From Chionoecetes opilio (Eukaryota > Arthropoda > Malacostraca > Decapoda > Majidae), in contig JACEEZ010002746.1 of the NCBI GenBank assembly GCA_016584305.1, positions 25,728-89,727 on the forward strand: 64,000 nucleotides of DNA, given 5' to 3'. Both the position numbers and the translations under genes were made by a program. Under the pieces are notes generated by a model. The model worked only from the letters and a program-made list of their open reading frames with translations, was not told the origin of the DNA and ran no database searches. Below are positions 11,560 to 22,189 of the stretch, one piece after another (positions within the stretch are counted from its first letter, which is position 1; every line of letters begins with the position of its first letter).

Positions 11560-12787
11560 GTGCTCCGTGCTGCGACAAAAATCAGAGAGCTTCTCTGGAA
11601 CCAGCGAGTGGAAAAAAATGGACAGGCGGGAGAAGATGCACAATAATACTAGGATGCCAGCAATTGCCCCTAACTCTGAATGCCCCGAAAACACTCTATT
11701 CTGCTGTCCTGTCTGTGCCAACAGGGGGCCTCGTCGCCTGCCGTTCAGAAAGAGCTTGAATGATGAGAAGAGGTGAGGGGAAATACTTTTACCGGTTAAA
11801 TCTCTAAATGACGGTAACGATATTTATACTGATTGGAAAAGTCGTCATTAACAAGCTTTTGCAAAAGGAAATAAAATCAAGCAAAGAAAAAGGTCGAGAC
11901 CAATAAAATTAGGAGTCCAAAGAAATCAAAAAGAATCCGGAAAAAACGTGACATCAAAGCAACCGAGAACTACAAAGAAAAGAAAAACCCACAGAGAATA
12001 TCCATTAAAATAAGACATACCGCGAAAGGAGGAAGAGATGAAATACCAATCCAAAAAACGGATAAACGTATTACCGAAAATCAAAGGCAATCAAAAGATG
12101 AAGAAACTACCAAAAGATCCATAAGGTGATAAGTCAGAAGGCAGCCCGGAAGAAAAAAAAAAGAATAAAAATACTAAAAAGGCACAAGAATTGAGAAGAA
12201 ATATAATCCAAACAAGACCGAGTGAAGAAACATACATCAAAAACAAAGTCTAGGGTTATTCGGAGAAAAAATAATCGCCTGTAAAAAGCATGAGCCATAT
12301 GAGAAGAAGTGAGAAAAAAAACAAAAAAACAAGGAAGGGCATGAAAAAACGAAAAGGTAGAAGAAGCTAAATAGAAGGCAGATATGCAAACAATGGCAAA
12401 AAAAATAGAAGAATGAAGAAGACAGCAAAGAAGTCTGATCCACACATCCCAAAAAGAAGAAAAAATAGAAAACGACAAGAACATAAACTCAACAAAAGAA
12501 GGATCCAGTGAGCGCAAAAATCAAAGCGTTGCTACAAGTAAGAAGGACGTGAAAGTGCAGGTGAATGAGACGAGCGAAGATACCAAAGAACGGGAAGGTG
12601 AAACTGATATGACTAATGACACGAAATATCATGATATCAGGAAAAGAAGAAAAGAATAAGTGCTCACGCAATATGAAAGACATGTCTCAAAATTGGAGGA
12701 AAATGCACCAAGCGGGAAAATGCACGACAACCAGTGATCCCTGACAGTGTGGCAAGAGCAAAGAAATGCGAATGTTGCCTCAAACAG
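11560..12787 (+). pseudogene. Copy A exon 2: cysteine motif plus Lys-rich segment, frameshifted
   Basis: The sequence aligns with copy B exon 2. It starts after TTTCTTTAG. The first cysteine motif is split over two frames: GGRRCTIILGCQQ in one and SECPENTLFCCPVC in another, against the CKINQGGC and KCPDKLPYCC blocks of copy B. A long AAG/AAA-rich stretch (11860-12660) corresponds to the Lys-rich segment but has stops in all frames. Near 12760 the bases AAATGCGAATGTTGCCTCAA match the KCECCLK block of copy B, reached through an extra A. The donor is CAG/GTGGGT at 12787/12788, one base short of the copy B phase. Confidence 0.7.
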
Positions 12788-13299
12788 GTGGGTCCTCACG
12801 AAACTCTCTGTTCCTTAGTTTATTAATGATATTTTATCCTAATGTTGACCCTGGAAACTTTATTTTACTTACTTCAACACAAAGATTTCAGGTAGCTATG
12901 TGTCTTGTCCATTTTTCCTATAGTTTAGAAATAATGCAAAGCTACACTACTGCCACCTCTTATTCATTTTTTCATCATCTCGATCATTTTTCCAGTTCTC
13001 TATATTTTTAAGTCAATAATTGCTTGTACTCGAACTGTCCTATCATTCAATCATATCCAACATAGAATGTCTTCTCTGTCCATTGTTTTTTTTAGTTCTT
13101 TTTAAGTTTGAAATTCTTGTTTATTCTTCCCATCCTCCTCTTCTCTTAATGTTGGTAGGGTTATTATATTTTTTTTGGTTAGGTCTTCATGAATTCTCGT
13201 TATTCAAACCTTTGACATTAGATTAATTGCTACCATGTTTAAAAAATGTTTTTTAATCCATAATTCCTGTTTTGGCATATGTGCATATGTTGGGTTTTT

Positions 13300-13507
13300 G
13301 TGGGGGATGGGGGTGGGGGGGGGGTGGGGGGGGGGGGGGTGTAACGTTTGGTGTGTGTGTGTGTGTGTCTGCGTGCGAATGTGGATGTGTGTCCTGGGTG
13401 TAGATGTGTGTGTGTGTGTGTGGGTGTGTGTGGTTTGTTTTTTGTGTGTGTGTGTGTCTGCGTGCGATGTGTAGTGTGTGCCTGTGTGTGTGTGTGGTGT
13501 TGTGGTG

Positions 13508-13533
<26 letters not shown>
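13300..13533. repeat. G-tract and (TG)n microsatellite
   Basis: A G-rich run (13309-13340) is followed by interrupted TG repeats to 13533, inside intron 2 of copy A. Cys/Val-rich open frames here are artefacts. Confidence 0.9.
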
Positions 13534-13538
<5 letters not shown>

Positions 13539-13572
13539 AGTTTCGGAGTTTTTCAGTTACTTCCACTCGTAG

Positions 13573-13750
13573 GCTCAAGTCAAGTACCACAAAAAATGTA
13601 AAAAAGCAAAGGAGGCACATGTAAAGAAGTGCAAGAAGAAGAAAAGAAGGAAAGATGGGATGCAGGAACAAAAAAATGCACTGCTGCGTCAAGTGGCCCT
13701 AAGAAGTGCCTGCATGGGACCGTGGCCACTGCGTTGCCAAACATCGACAT
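13573..13750 (+). pseudogene. Copy A exon 3 relic (cysteine/Lys motif)
   Basis: After acceptor CACTCGTAG the sequence aligns by eye with copy B exon 3: ACCACAAAAAATGTA, then TGTAAAGAAGTGCAAGAAGA, then CACTGCTGCGTCAAGTG and AAGTGCCTGCATGGGACC. These correspond to the codons for KKC, CKKKCKK, CRCCVKC and TCWHGLG in copy B. Small indels break the frame, and homology fades after 13750 with no counterpart of the final CLCC motif or donor. It is a decayed exon. Confidence 0.65.
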
Positions 13751-14085
13751 TGTCACGTCCCCCACCCCCACCCAGCACTAATATCCTCGAAGTGGCGCAT
13801 ACAAGACCTGCTTTTGTCTGCATTAGGTGATCTTGATAGTCTAGACTCTTAGTATAAAACCCATTCACCTAATGATAAAATATTTAATATTCTTCAACAT
13901 TAACCCTACCTTCCCACACACCGCACACTGGACTTAAAGTCTTCTGGTCAGATGTAAACAACACTTTTTTTTTTTTCATCTTGTAGCTGTTAATGAGCTA
14001 CAGCAAGTCATAAACTGGCCTGAAGTGTAAGTTAGTATTTCTCTTTTCTAAGTATATATGCAACCTCAGTGGTGGCATGACGATA

Positions 14086-14752
14086 TCTATATTAATAAAA
14101 GGAAGTGTGTGTGTCTGTGTGTATGTTTGGTGGTGTTACTAGTTTCCACCCCCCTTGCGGAATTCCATCAGATACCATTTTTGGAACCAGGTTGACCAGG
14201 GAAGGTTTTAAGCACTTATGAGATGATCTGATCACTTTTCATTTTCTTCTTTTTTGTTTTAGCAGCCTATTAGCGATAATTGTGAAAAAAGTGGGTTGCG
14301 AGAATTGAGGAAGCCTTTGATTAGGGTGATGGGTATGGTGAGTGAATGGGTGGGGTGATTGGTAATGGGTGGTGGAGTGATGGGTGCGTGAATGGGTGGG
14401 GGTGGATGGGTGATGGTGATGGAATAGATTGGGGTGTGATGTTAATGGTGAGTGAATGGTGTGTGGTGATGGGTAATGGGTGCGTGAATGGGTTGGGGTG
14501 ATGGGTAATGGTGAGTGAAATGGGTTGTGGTGTGATGGGTAATGGTGAGTGAATGGGTTGGGGGTGATGTAATGGGTTTGGCGTAATACATACATTTCTA
14601 CATCCATGATTTCAGGAAAGTTAGAGGGTCTATCTGGAGAGTCTGTGTTTGTGGGCCGAAGGCCCCACAAACACAGGTGTGGGCCGCAGGCCCACCAATA
14701 CCCTCCTCATCGCTAGCCAAAAAGTCCGCCCGGAGGGCGGCTTTGCGGCTAG
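14086..14752 (+). mobile_element. Non-autonomous Helitron with clean termini
   Basis: The element begins TCTATATTAATAAAAGGAAG after an A and ends with the hairpin CCGCCC-GGA-GGGCGG, a short spacer (CTTTGCGG) and CTAG before T (14749-14752). An A/T insertion site, 5' TC, 3' hairpin and CTRR are the defining Helitron signals. It contains a minisatellite of TGGGTAATGGGTGAGTGAAT-like units (14330-14560) and no Rep/helicase gene. It lies in intron 3 of copy A. Confidence 0.88.
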
Positions 14753-15444
14753 TAATGTCCTATAATTGCTTGATATAGTCTAATATAAAGACAACCATGC
14801 CTCTCGAGCAATTCCAAAAAAAGTACTTATAAAAAGCCAGATGTAATAAATGTTGTTGTTAGTATAATGAAAGCGATTAAATAAAAAATAAAAATCCTTC
14901 AGTGGTTGACTCTTTTATATTTGAAAAAGAGAAAATTTACATATTAATGTCAATGTTTTGAGTACTGCTTAAATTAATTAGATATTCTCTAAACATGAGA
15001 ATTGCCTACACACCTTCCCTAATTCGTTCCAAATCTTTCAGTACGCAATCCATTTTTTTTCCGTAACTCTTTCCTCAGGCTGTAAATAATTATGCTATAA
15101 ATTATATATGATGTGGACAACCGCATGTTCATTCTGTCTATTACCTTGTTTTCATACCTTCTTTTTCTGGTTTCAAAGCTTGTGTTAATTACTCTTTTGA
15201 TGTAGCCGCTTTAATTTTATCCAAAGTTATCTTTATTTCTTGGATCCCTCTTACTTAGTTAATGTTATAAGTAATCACAGACACCATGATGGTACTTCCT
15301 ATATTCATTGCAATCGGGAAATACTTGTGCAAAAGCAGCTGCCTAAGCATTCATATACTTGAATAAGCTTTTAACTTTGACGCATGTGCCTCTGCATTCT
15401 GAACTTTAAGAAAAATATTGCACTGTGTGAGTGACTATCTAGAC
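14753..15444. other. Intron 3 of copy A, no feature seen
   Basis: AT-rich intronic sequence with no recognised coding or repeat signal up to the hAT MITE. Confidence 0.4.
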
Positions 15445-15719
15445 CAGTGGTTCTCAAAGTGGTGGTCCGTGGACCGGTGCCTGAGCCACCGGCTGACGGT
15501 CCGTGGGAAGATTCCAGAAGTTTGTTGTTTTTCTTTTTAAATACATATTTCAGCATGTGAATGGATTGATGTTATGTGTTATTGATGGTATGATAATATA
15601 TATTATTTCTAGTATGAAATGATGATACTTCAAATAACATTGTGAAAAATATGTTACCGGTCATTGGCCCATTAAGAGAAAAATCCGGTCCGCCATGTTA
15701 CATAGTTTGAGAAGCACTG
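15445..15719. mobile_element. hAT (Charlie-like) MITE with perfect 8-bp duplication
   Basis: A 275-bp element with inverted termini CAGTGGTTCTCAAA and TTTGAGAAGCACTG (one mismatch). It is flanked by perfect direct repeats ATCTAGAC at 15437-15444 and 15720-15727. CAGTGGTTCTCAAA is a characteristic hAT-Charlie-type terminus. It has no coding capacity and lies in intron 3 of copy A. Confidence 0.9.
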
Positions 15720-16108
15720 ATCTAGACAACTGGATCATCCCTTTGAGCGCTGCGCTGCGCTGCATTCAAGAACCACCAATGTTTGAACATTTTTCCACTC
15801 GCTATCATTCAATTGAACGATGGTCACTGACAATTATTCTAATTGAATCTTTTGTTACTTTTACCACAGCTTAAGCATCTGCCCATGTTCCCTCTGATTT
15901 TCCAATTGATTTCTTAAAAAGTTCGAACAATTTTTTGCGAATCTAATTTTGGTACAGAAAAAGTCGTAGCTTCGAGATTTCATATAGCGAGCCAGCGGTA
16001 AACGGTGTTCAATACTTAATCTGGAGGCATTATCGTTGAATATTACACATTTAGAAAATGATGATTTCACCTATACCCATTATGGTTATCATAACGTCCT
16101 CTTTGCAG

Positions 16109-18309
16109 ACATGAGTACTACCCCAGAAAGCACATCATCCGTAGACACAACACCGATTACAACGGGACCGACTACAACAACAGGACCGATTACAACGGGA
16201 CCGACTACAACAACAGGACCGATTACAACGGGACCGACTACAACAACAGGACCGATTACAACGGGACCGACTACAACAACAGGACCGATTACAACGGGAC
16301 CGACTACAACAACAGGACCGATTACAACGGGACCGACTACAACAACAGGACCAATTACAACGGGACCGACTACAACAACAGGACCAATTACAACGGGACC
16401 GACTACAACAACAGGACCGATTACAACGGGACCGACTACAACAACAGGACCGATTACAACGGGACCGACTACAACAACAGGACCAATTACAACGGGACCG
16501 ACTACAACAACAGGACCGATTACTACGGGACCGACTACAACAACAGGGCCGACTACGACTGGACCAACAACAACAACGGGACCGATTACAACAACAGGAC
16601 CGACTACAACAACAGGACCAATTACAACGGGACCGACTACAACAACAGGACCGATTACTACGGGACCGACTACAACAACAGGGCCGACTACGACTGGACC
16701 AACAACAACAACGGGACCGATTACAACAACAGGACCGACTACAACAACAGGACCAATTACAACGGGACCGACTACAACAACAGGACCGATTACTACGGGA
16801 CCGACTACAACAACAGGACCAACTACAACAGGACCAACTACAACAGGACCTACCACAACAACAGGACCGACAACTACTACGGGACCCACTACAACAACAG
16901 GACCGACTACAACAACAGGACCAACTACAACAGGACCTACCACAACAACAGGACCGACTACAACAACAGGACCAACTACAACAGGACCTACCACAACGAC
17001 AGGACCGACTACAACGACAGGACCGACTACAACGACAGGACCGACTACAACGACAGGACCGGCTACAACGACAGGACCGGCTACAACAACAGGACCGACT
17101 ACAACAACAGGACCCACAACAACTGCCTCTCTCAATGATCAGTTAACGGTATTAGTCAATCAAATAACTGCTCTATCGAATGGCTTCGACAACATCGCAA
17201 CAGTTATAACTGAAATTGCAAGTCTCCTCGCAGGATCTGGGAGGAAGAAGAGAGCAGTTTCTGACCCTGTTGCCGATGTTGAAAGCACAGTTGCCAATTT
17301 ACTTACAGCAGCTCAAAGTGGCACGGCAGAATTGGTAGAAACAATCAGCAATCTACTTTTATCACAATTACAAGACCTCACAAATCCTAATGCGGACGAC
17401 CTAAGTCTGTTAACTGCCATTGCTAACCGACTGTTAGAAATAACAAATATCATAATTTCCAGGTCTAACCAGTTGCTAACTGAAGCCCAGGGCATCAAAG
17501 ATCAACTGGAGGATATGCAAGTTACAGGGATTTCTACTCTCCCAACCCAGCAAGCAACCATAACCCTGCCTACGATATTGGAGACAACGGCTGGATCTAC
17601 AATTACAACAATAACATCATCAACAACAGAACCATCGATATCAACAACCGGACCGACGACATCAACAACAGGACCAGGGACGTCAACCACTGGACTGACG
17701 ACGTCAACAACTGGATCGACGATATCAACTACTGAACCGACGACGTCGACAATTGGATTAACAACGTCAACTACTGGACCGACAACATCAACCACCGGAT
17801 CAACGACGTCAACTACCGAACCGACGACGTCAACTACCGAACCAACGACATCAACTACCGGACCGACTACCACAACAACTGGACCAACAACATCAACTGC
17901 AACGGGGCCAACGACGTCAACTGGAACGACGACATCAACTACAACTGGTCCGACTACATCAACTGGACAAACAACATCAACAGGACCAACAACATCAACT
18001 ACAACTGGTCCGACTACATCAACTGGACAAACAACATCAACTACAACTGGACCGACTACATCAACTGGACCAACAACATCAACTACAACTGGACTGACTA
18101 CATCAACTGGACCAACAACATCAACTACAACTGGACCGACTACATCAACTGGACCAACAACATCAACAGGACCAACAACATCAACTACAACTGGACCGAC
18201 TACATCAACAGGACCAACAACATCAACTACAACTGAGCCGAGTACATCAACTACAACTGGACCGACTACATCAACTACAACTGGACCAACAACATCAACT
18301 ACAACTTGA
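16109..18309 (+). CDS. Copy A exon 4: Thr-rich mucin-like domain with helical cleavage module
   Basis: The exon opens after CTTTGCAG in phase 1, as in copy B. About 335 residues of [15 protein letters not shown] repeats (16150-17120) are followed by a non-repetitive module (17125-17595). That module starts [18 protein letters not shown], contains the dibasic site GRKKRAVS and ends near LETTAGS. A second Thr/Ser array ([11 protein letters not shown] units) runs to TGA at 18307-18309. The repeats are ideal for mucin-type O-glycosylation. The module is predicted helical, with leucine and isoleucine at regular spacing. The TGA arises from a GGA repeat codon, and the frame stays open after it to a second TGA at 19075. 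The frame remains intact although exons 2 and 3 are broken. Confidence 0.75.
17125..17595 (+). other. Helical module with RKKR site (copy A)
   Basis: A unique ~155-residue sequence between Thr-rich arrays, homologous to modules at 39200-39665 and 41209-41680. The shared core is NQITALSN...VITEIASL, then [35 protein letters not shown] and [12 protein letters not shown]-x-K-R just after the first helical stretch fits a furin-type processing site. The family is unknown to me. Confidence 0.7.
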
Positions 18310-19077
18310 CCGACTACATCAACAACAACTGGACCGACTACATCAACTACAACTGGACCGACTACATCAACTGGACCAACAACATCAACTACAACTGGAC
18401 CGACTACATCAACTACAACTGGACCGACTACATCAACAACAACTGGACCGACTACATCAACTACAACTGGACCGACTACATCAACTGGACCAACAACATC
18501 AACTACAACTGGACCGACTACATCAACTGGACCAACAACATCAACTACAACTGGACCGACTACATCAACTACAACTGGACCGACTACATCAACTGGACCA
18601 ACAACATCAACTACAACTGGACCGACTACATCAACTACAACTGGACCGACTACATCAACTGGACCAACAACATCAACTACAACTGGACCGACTACATCAA
18701 CTACAACTGGACCGACTACATCAACTGGACTAACAACATCAACTACAACTGGACCAACAACATCAACTACAACTGGACCGACTACATCAACTGGACCAAC
18801 AACATCAACTACAACTGGACCGACTACATCAACTACAACTGGACCGACTACATCAACTACAACTGGACCGACTACATCAACTGGACCAACAACATCAACT
18901 ACAACTGGATCAACAACATCAACTACAACTGGATCAACAACATCAACTACAACTGGATCAACAACATCAACTACAACTGGATCAACAACATCAACTACAA
19001 CTGGACCAACAACATCAACTACAACTGGATCAACAACATCAACTACAACTGGATCAACAACGTCAACTGCTCCTTGA
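18310..19077 (+). repeat. Continuation of the Thr-rich array beyond the first stop
   Basis: The array of ACAACTGGACCGACTACATC-type units continues for 256 further codons in the same frame as exon 4 without another stop until TGA at 19075-19077. It is coding in structure but lies behind the TGA at 18307. It would be translated only by readthrough, or it was lost from the protein by a recent nonsense change. The Asn/Trp/Tyr-rich open frame here is a frame shadow. Confidence 0.7.
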
Positions 19078-19411
19078 TCAATACCATCAACTACTATTGG
19101 AGCAAAAATATCAACTACAACTGGACTGACAACCCACTTGAATATAAATTACATTCTTAAAATGTAACTACACAACGTTACATTTTATGTACAAAGTGTA
19201 CTATGTTAAATAGTGTTGAGTTATACGTATATTTCAACTCTTAGTGATTGGCTAATAGCATTATAAACGACAGCACCAGTATAAACACTCACAGCGCCAT
19301 AACCACAAACATTACCATTGTAAACAATAATGTTAGCAATGCCTATAACCCTAATATATACGACAACGACATTGATGATGCCAAGAACACCAGTAATAAA
19401 GTGAAAATTGC

Positions 19412-19415
<4 letters not shown>

Positions 19416-19484
<69 letters not shown>

Positions 19485-19486
19485 GT
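19416..19486. repeat. (TA)n microsatellite
   Basis: A pure TA run in the 3' flank of copy A. The matching run in copy B (44272-44330) differs in length and has TTA interruptions. Confidence 0.95.
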
Positions 19487-19516
19487 ATATGGCTGAATAA
19501 GTTAAGAAAGGGAAAA

Positions 19517-19522
19517 AATAAA
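19517..19522 (+). promoter_or_regulatory. Candidate polyadenylation signal of copy A
   Basis: AATAAA about 440 bp after the second in-frame TGA, conserved in copy B at 44361-44366. It is the first canonical signal downstream of the mucin exon. No transcript evidence is available. Confidence 0.35.
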
Positions 19523-19949
19523 TATGAGTTGAGCAAATGCTACTAGCCTACGGTTTATGAACTAATAATGTTTTTTCACTTCGCTCTTCTCATTGCTTGC
19601 TATAAATGGCAACATTTCTAGGACGCATATGTCCAGGTAAAAGGAATGCCTGTTTACTCAGGGTAATATAGCACTGCAAATGATGCATTTTTCTATCCAA
19701 TTTCCACATAGCATATGTTGTGCAGCAAGCAAAATAGGACAAATGATAGAAGTTTTAAAAGAAATGAATAATCTTAATTTACACATTGAATTTTCTTCGG
19801 TAAGTAGTTTTACTATATGATAACAAACGGTGTAACTACGGTGGATATGAAATTAATAAAAATCACATTTGGCTTTTAAAAGTCACTGTTGTAATGACCT
19901 ACTAGCCTAAGTTATGAGAGCACAATGGATACACCTGTCCAACTGCAAT

Positions 19950-19988
<39 letters not shown>

Positions 19989-20957
19989 TACATGAGTGAG
20001 ATAGATACCACCAAATGGCCGAATCATACTGCAAACAATATGCACAAGAGTGCTTTAAAAATATTGATGTTGCGGTCATTTTCATATATGAGCTGGAGTC
20101 ATTGCAAAATGAGGATTTGGCGGTAAATTAAGTATATATTGAGCTTTATTCAATGTACGCGGAGGCTGGTCCGATAAGTGAAGTTGGCCTGTGTGGAGGC
20201 TATAGCCACTGGATGATATATATAATTTTTTCTTAGCTTAGGCAATCACAGAACACTCATCTTGGTTCACAGGAACCATTGCCGAACCACAACAGCAAAT
20301 ATTCACCAATACTTTTCCTCCGTTTTGAAAACGTGAAAGCTGCAGGCGAAGTGCCTTGCAAACTTTGCTATCATAATATTTATGTACGATGATTTCTTTG
20401 TGGTTGACAACACTACAATTGCACGTACTAATGTTAACTGTATTAGCTCATTTTTCAACAGAAAGTACCTTAGAAACAACGACAATGTGCCTAGCGAACA
20501 GGTGGCATACTGCAGGTTGTCTTTGTTTTGGACTAGACCTGGAGTCCCCAAGCTTTACAGGCCATCGACTCCGTCACGGAATCTTTGTTCGAATATCGAC
20601 GCCTAAGCATTTGTTAGGATTACAGTTTAAACAAAAAGTAAATAAATATAGTTACAGCACTACATTTTTTTCTTCAAATCACACCTTCATCTTTGAAAAG
20701 GTAAAGTGTTGTTTCTCACAAACTCAGTCAATTGGCCCTACCCTGCCAATGGCTTTGGTTGACAACTATACTACTACCACTAATACTGCTACTACTATAC
20801 TAAGAAAACAAATCTTATATTACATAAGAAATATAATCTTTATTTTTTATTTTATGCTATACAGCGAACTAGTTTTGACTATGATACCTATATACAGAGA
20901 GTCAAATCGATTTGTGGTCGCCATGTTGTGTCCTTTCGCCGCGCCTTTCACCATATG

Positions 20958-21026
<69 letters not shown>

Positions 21027-21035
21027 ATATATATA

Positions 21036-21932
21036 TCTACAATAATATAAGCGAAAGTGTGTGTGTGTGTGTGTGTCTGTCTGTCTGTCTGCGATAGGTG
21101 CCGCCCCCTGTGGCGGAATCCCATCATATGTCACAGTTTTGGAATCAGGTTGACCAGGGGAAGGTTTTAAGCCCACTTATAGGATGATCCGATCATTTTT
21201 TTTTTTTTTTTTTTAGCAGCCTATTAGCGAGAACTGAAGAAAAAAAAGTGGGTTGCGAGAATTGAGGAAACCTTGATGTAGGGTGATGGGTAATAGGTGA
21301 GTGAATGAGTGGGGTGATGGATAATGGGTGTGGGGTGATGGGTGAGTGAATGGGTGGGGGGTGATGGGTGATGGGTGAGGGAATAGGTGGGGGGTGATGG
21401 GTAATGGGTGTGTGAATGGGTGTGTGGTGATGGGTAATGGGTGAGTGAATGGGTGTGTGGTGATGGGTAATGGGTGGGGGGTGATGGGTAATGGGTGAGT
21501 GAATGGGTGGGGGGAATACATACATTTCAGGAAAGTTAGAAGGGGCTATCTGGAGAGTCTGTTTGGTGGGCCGAGGTGGTGGGTAATGGGTCTATCTGGA
21601 GAGTCTGTGTTTGGTGGGCCGAAGGCCCAACAAACACAGGTGTTGGGCCGAAGTCCCACCAATAGCCCTCCGCAGGAGCTAGCCAAAAAGTCCGCTCGGA
21701 GGGCGGCTTTGCTTTCAGGAAAGTTAGAAGGGGCTATGATGTGAATGGGTTGGCGTTAATACATACATTTCTACATCCATGATTTCAGGAGAAAGTTAGA
21801 AGGGGCTATCTGGAGAGTCTGTGTTTGGTGGGCCGAAGGCCCACCAAACACAGGTGGTGGGCCCAAGGCCCACCAATAGCCCTCCGCAGGAACTAGCCAA
21901 AAAGTCCGCCCTTAGGGCGGCTTTGCGGCTAG
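21036..21932 (+). mobile_element. Helitron in copy A flank, with duplicated 3' ends
   Basis: It starts TCTACAATAATATAAGCG after A and ends with the CCGCCCTTAGGGCGG hairpin, spacer and CTAG (21929-21932) before T. The interior has the GGTGATGGGTAATGGGTGAG minisatellite (21290-21510). At about 21680-21715 there is a second, internal copy of the 3' terminal region (CCGCTCGGAGGGCGG) followed by repeated body sequence, so the element is a composite of partial units. The orthologous element in copy B is at 46403-47311. Confidence 0.85.
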
Positions 21933-22189
21933 TATATATATATATACCACCTCGTGAACTTGAAAAGTATATATAATCATTATACCCATGTCTACAATTC
22001 ATAAAGAATAGTCAAGTCGCACTGCAGTTTAATACACAGCTTAAGCACTGCAAAAATAGTAAAAATTATGAGCTGTAGCTACTGTGTGTGTGAGAGGAGT
22101 GGTGTGAGAGAGCGGAGAGAGAACCTCGCTCAGTCGCTCACACAAGTGGTGAGTGAAGAGGGTAGCGCGCCTGCTTATACGTATATGTA

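Larger units (their letters stand above)
8862..18309 (+). pseudogene. Copy A of the defensin-motif / mucin gene (5' part decayed)
   Basis: This locus matches copy B (31806-43483) exon for exon: signal-peptide exon 8862-8918, cysteine plus Lys-rich exon 11560-12787, second cysteine exon 13573 to about 13750, and Thr-rich exon 16109-18309. Splice acceptors (TTTCTTTAG, CACTCGTAG, CTTTGCAG) and donors (CAG/GTGATT, CAG/GTGGGT) are retained. Exons 2 and 3 carry several frameshifts and stops, so the full-length product cannot be made as sequenced. Either the copy is a pseudogene with a preserved mucin exon, or the breaks are base-call errors, or exon 4 is used with another 5' end. The introns hold a LINE, a Helitron and a hAT MITE. 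A transcript spanning 8918 to 16109 would decide between these. Confidence 0.7.

Noticed and set aside
12134..12517. Phe/Ser-rich minus-strand frame
   Set aside because: The complement of the decayed Lys-rich segment of copy A exon 2. Similar shadows at 34627-34928 and 35181-35751 oppose copy B exon 2.
16089..17135. Long minus-strand open frame of Val-Gly-Pro repeats opposite the mucin exon (also 39439-41217 and 38463-39200)
   Set aside because: It is the complement of Thr-rich repeats whose unit length is a multiple of three, so every frame stays open. It has no start context, splice sites or conserved non-repeat part.
18306..19160. Asn/Trp/Tyr-rich open frame
   Set aside because: A plus-one frame shadow of the same ACAACTGGACCGACTACATC array. 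The Thr frame continues in register from exon 4.
20382..20606. 74-codon frame conserved in both duplicated flanks (also 45308-45532)
   Set aside because: Conservation is explained by the recent duplication of the whole flank. There is only one difference, no domain, and no splice context.
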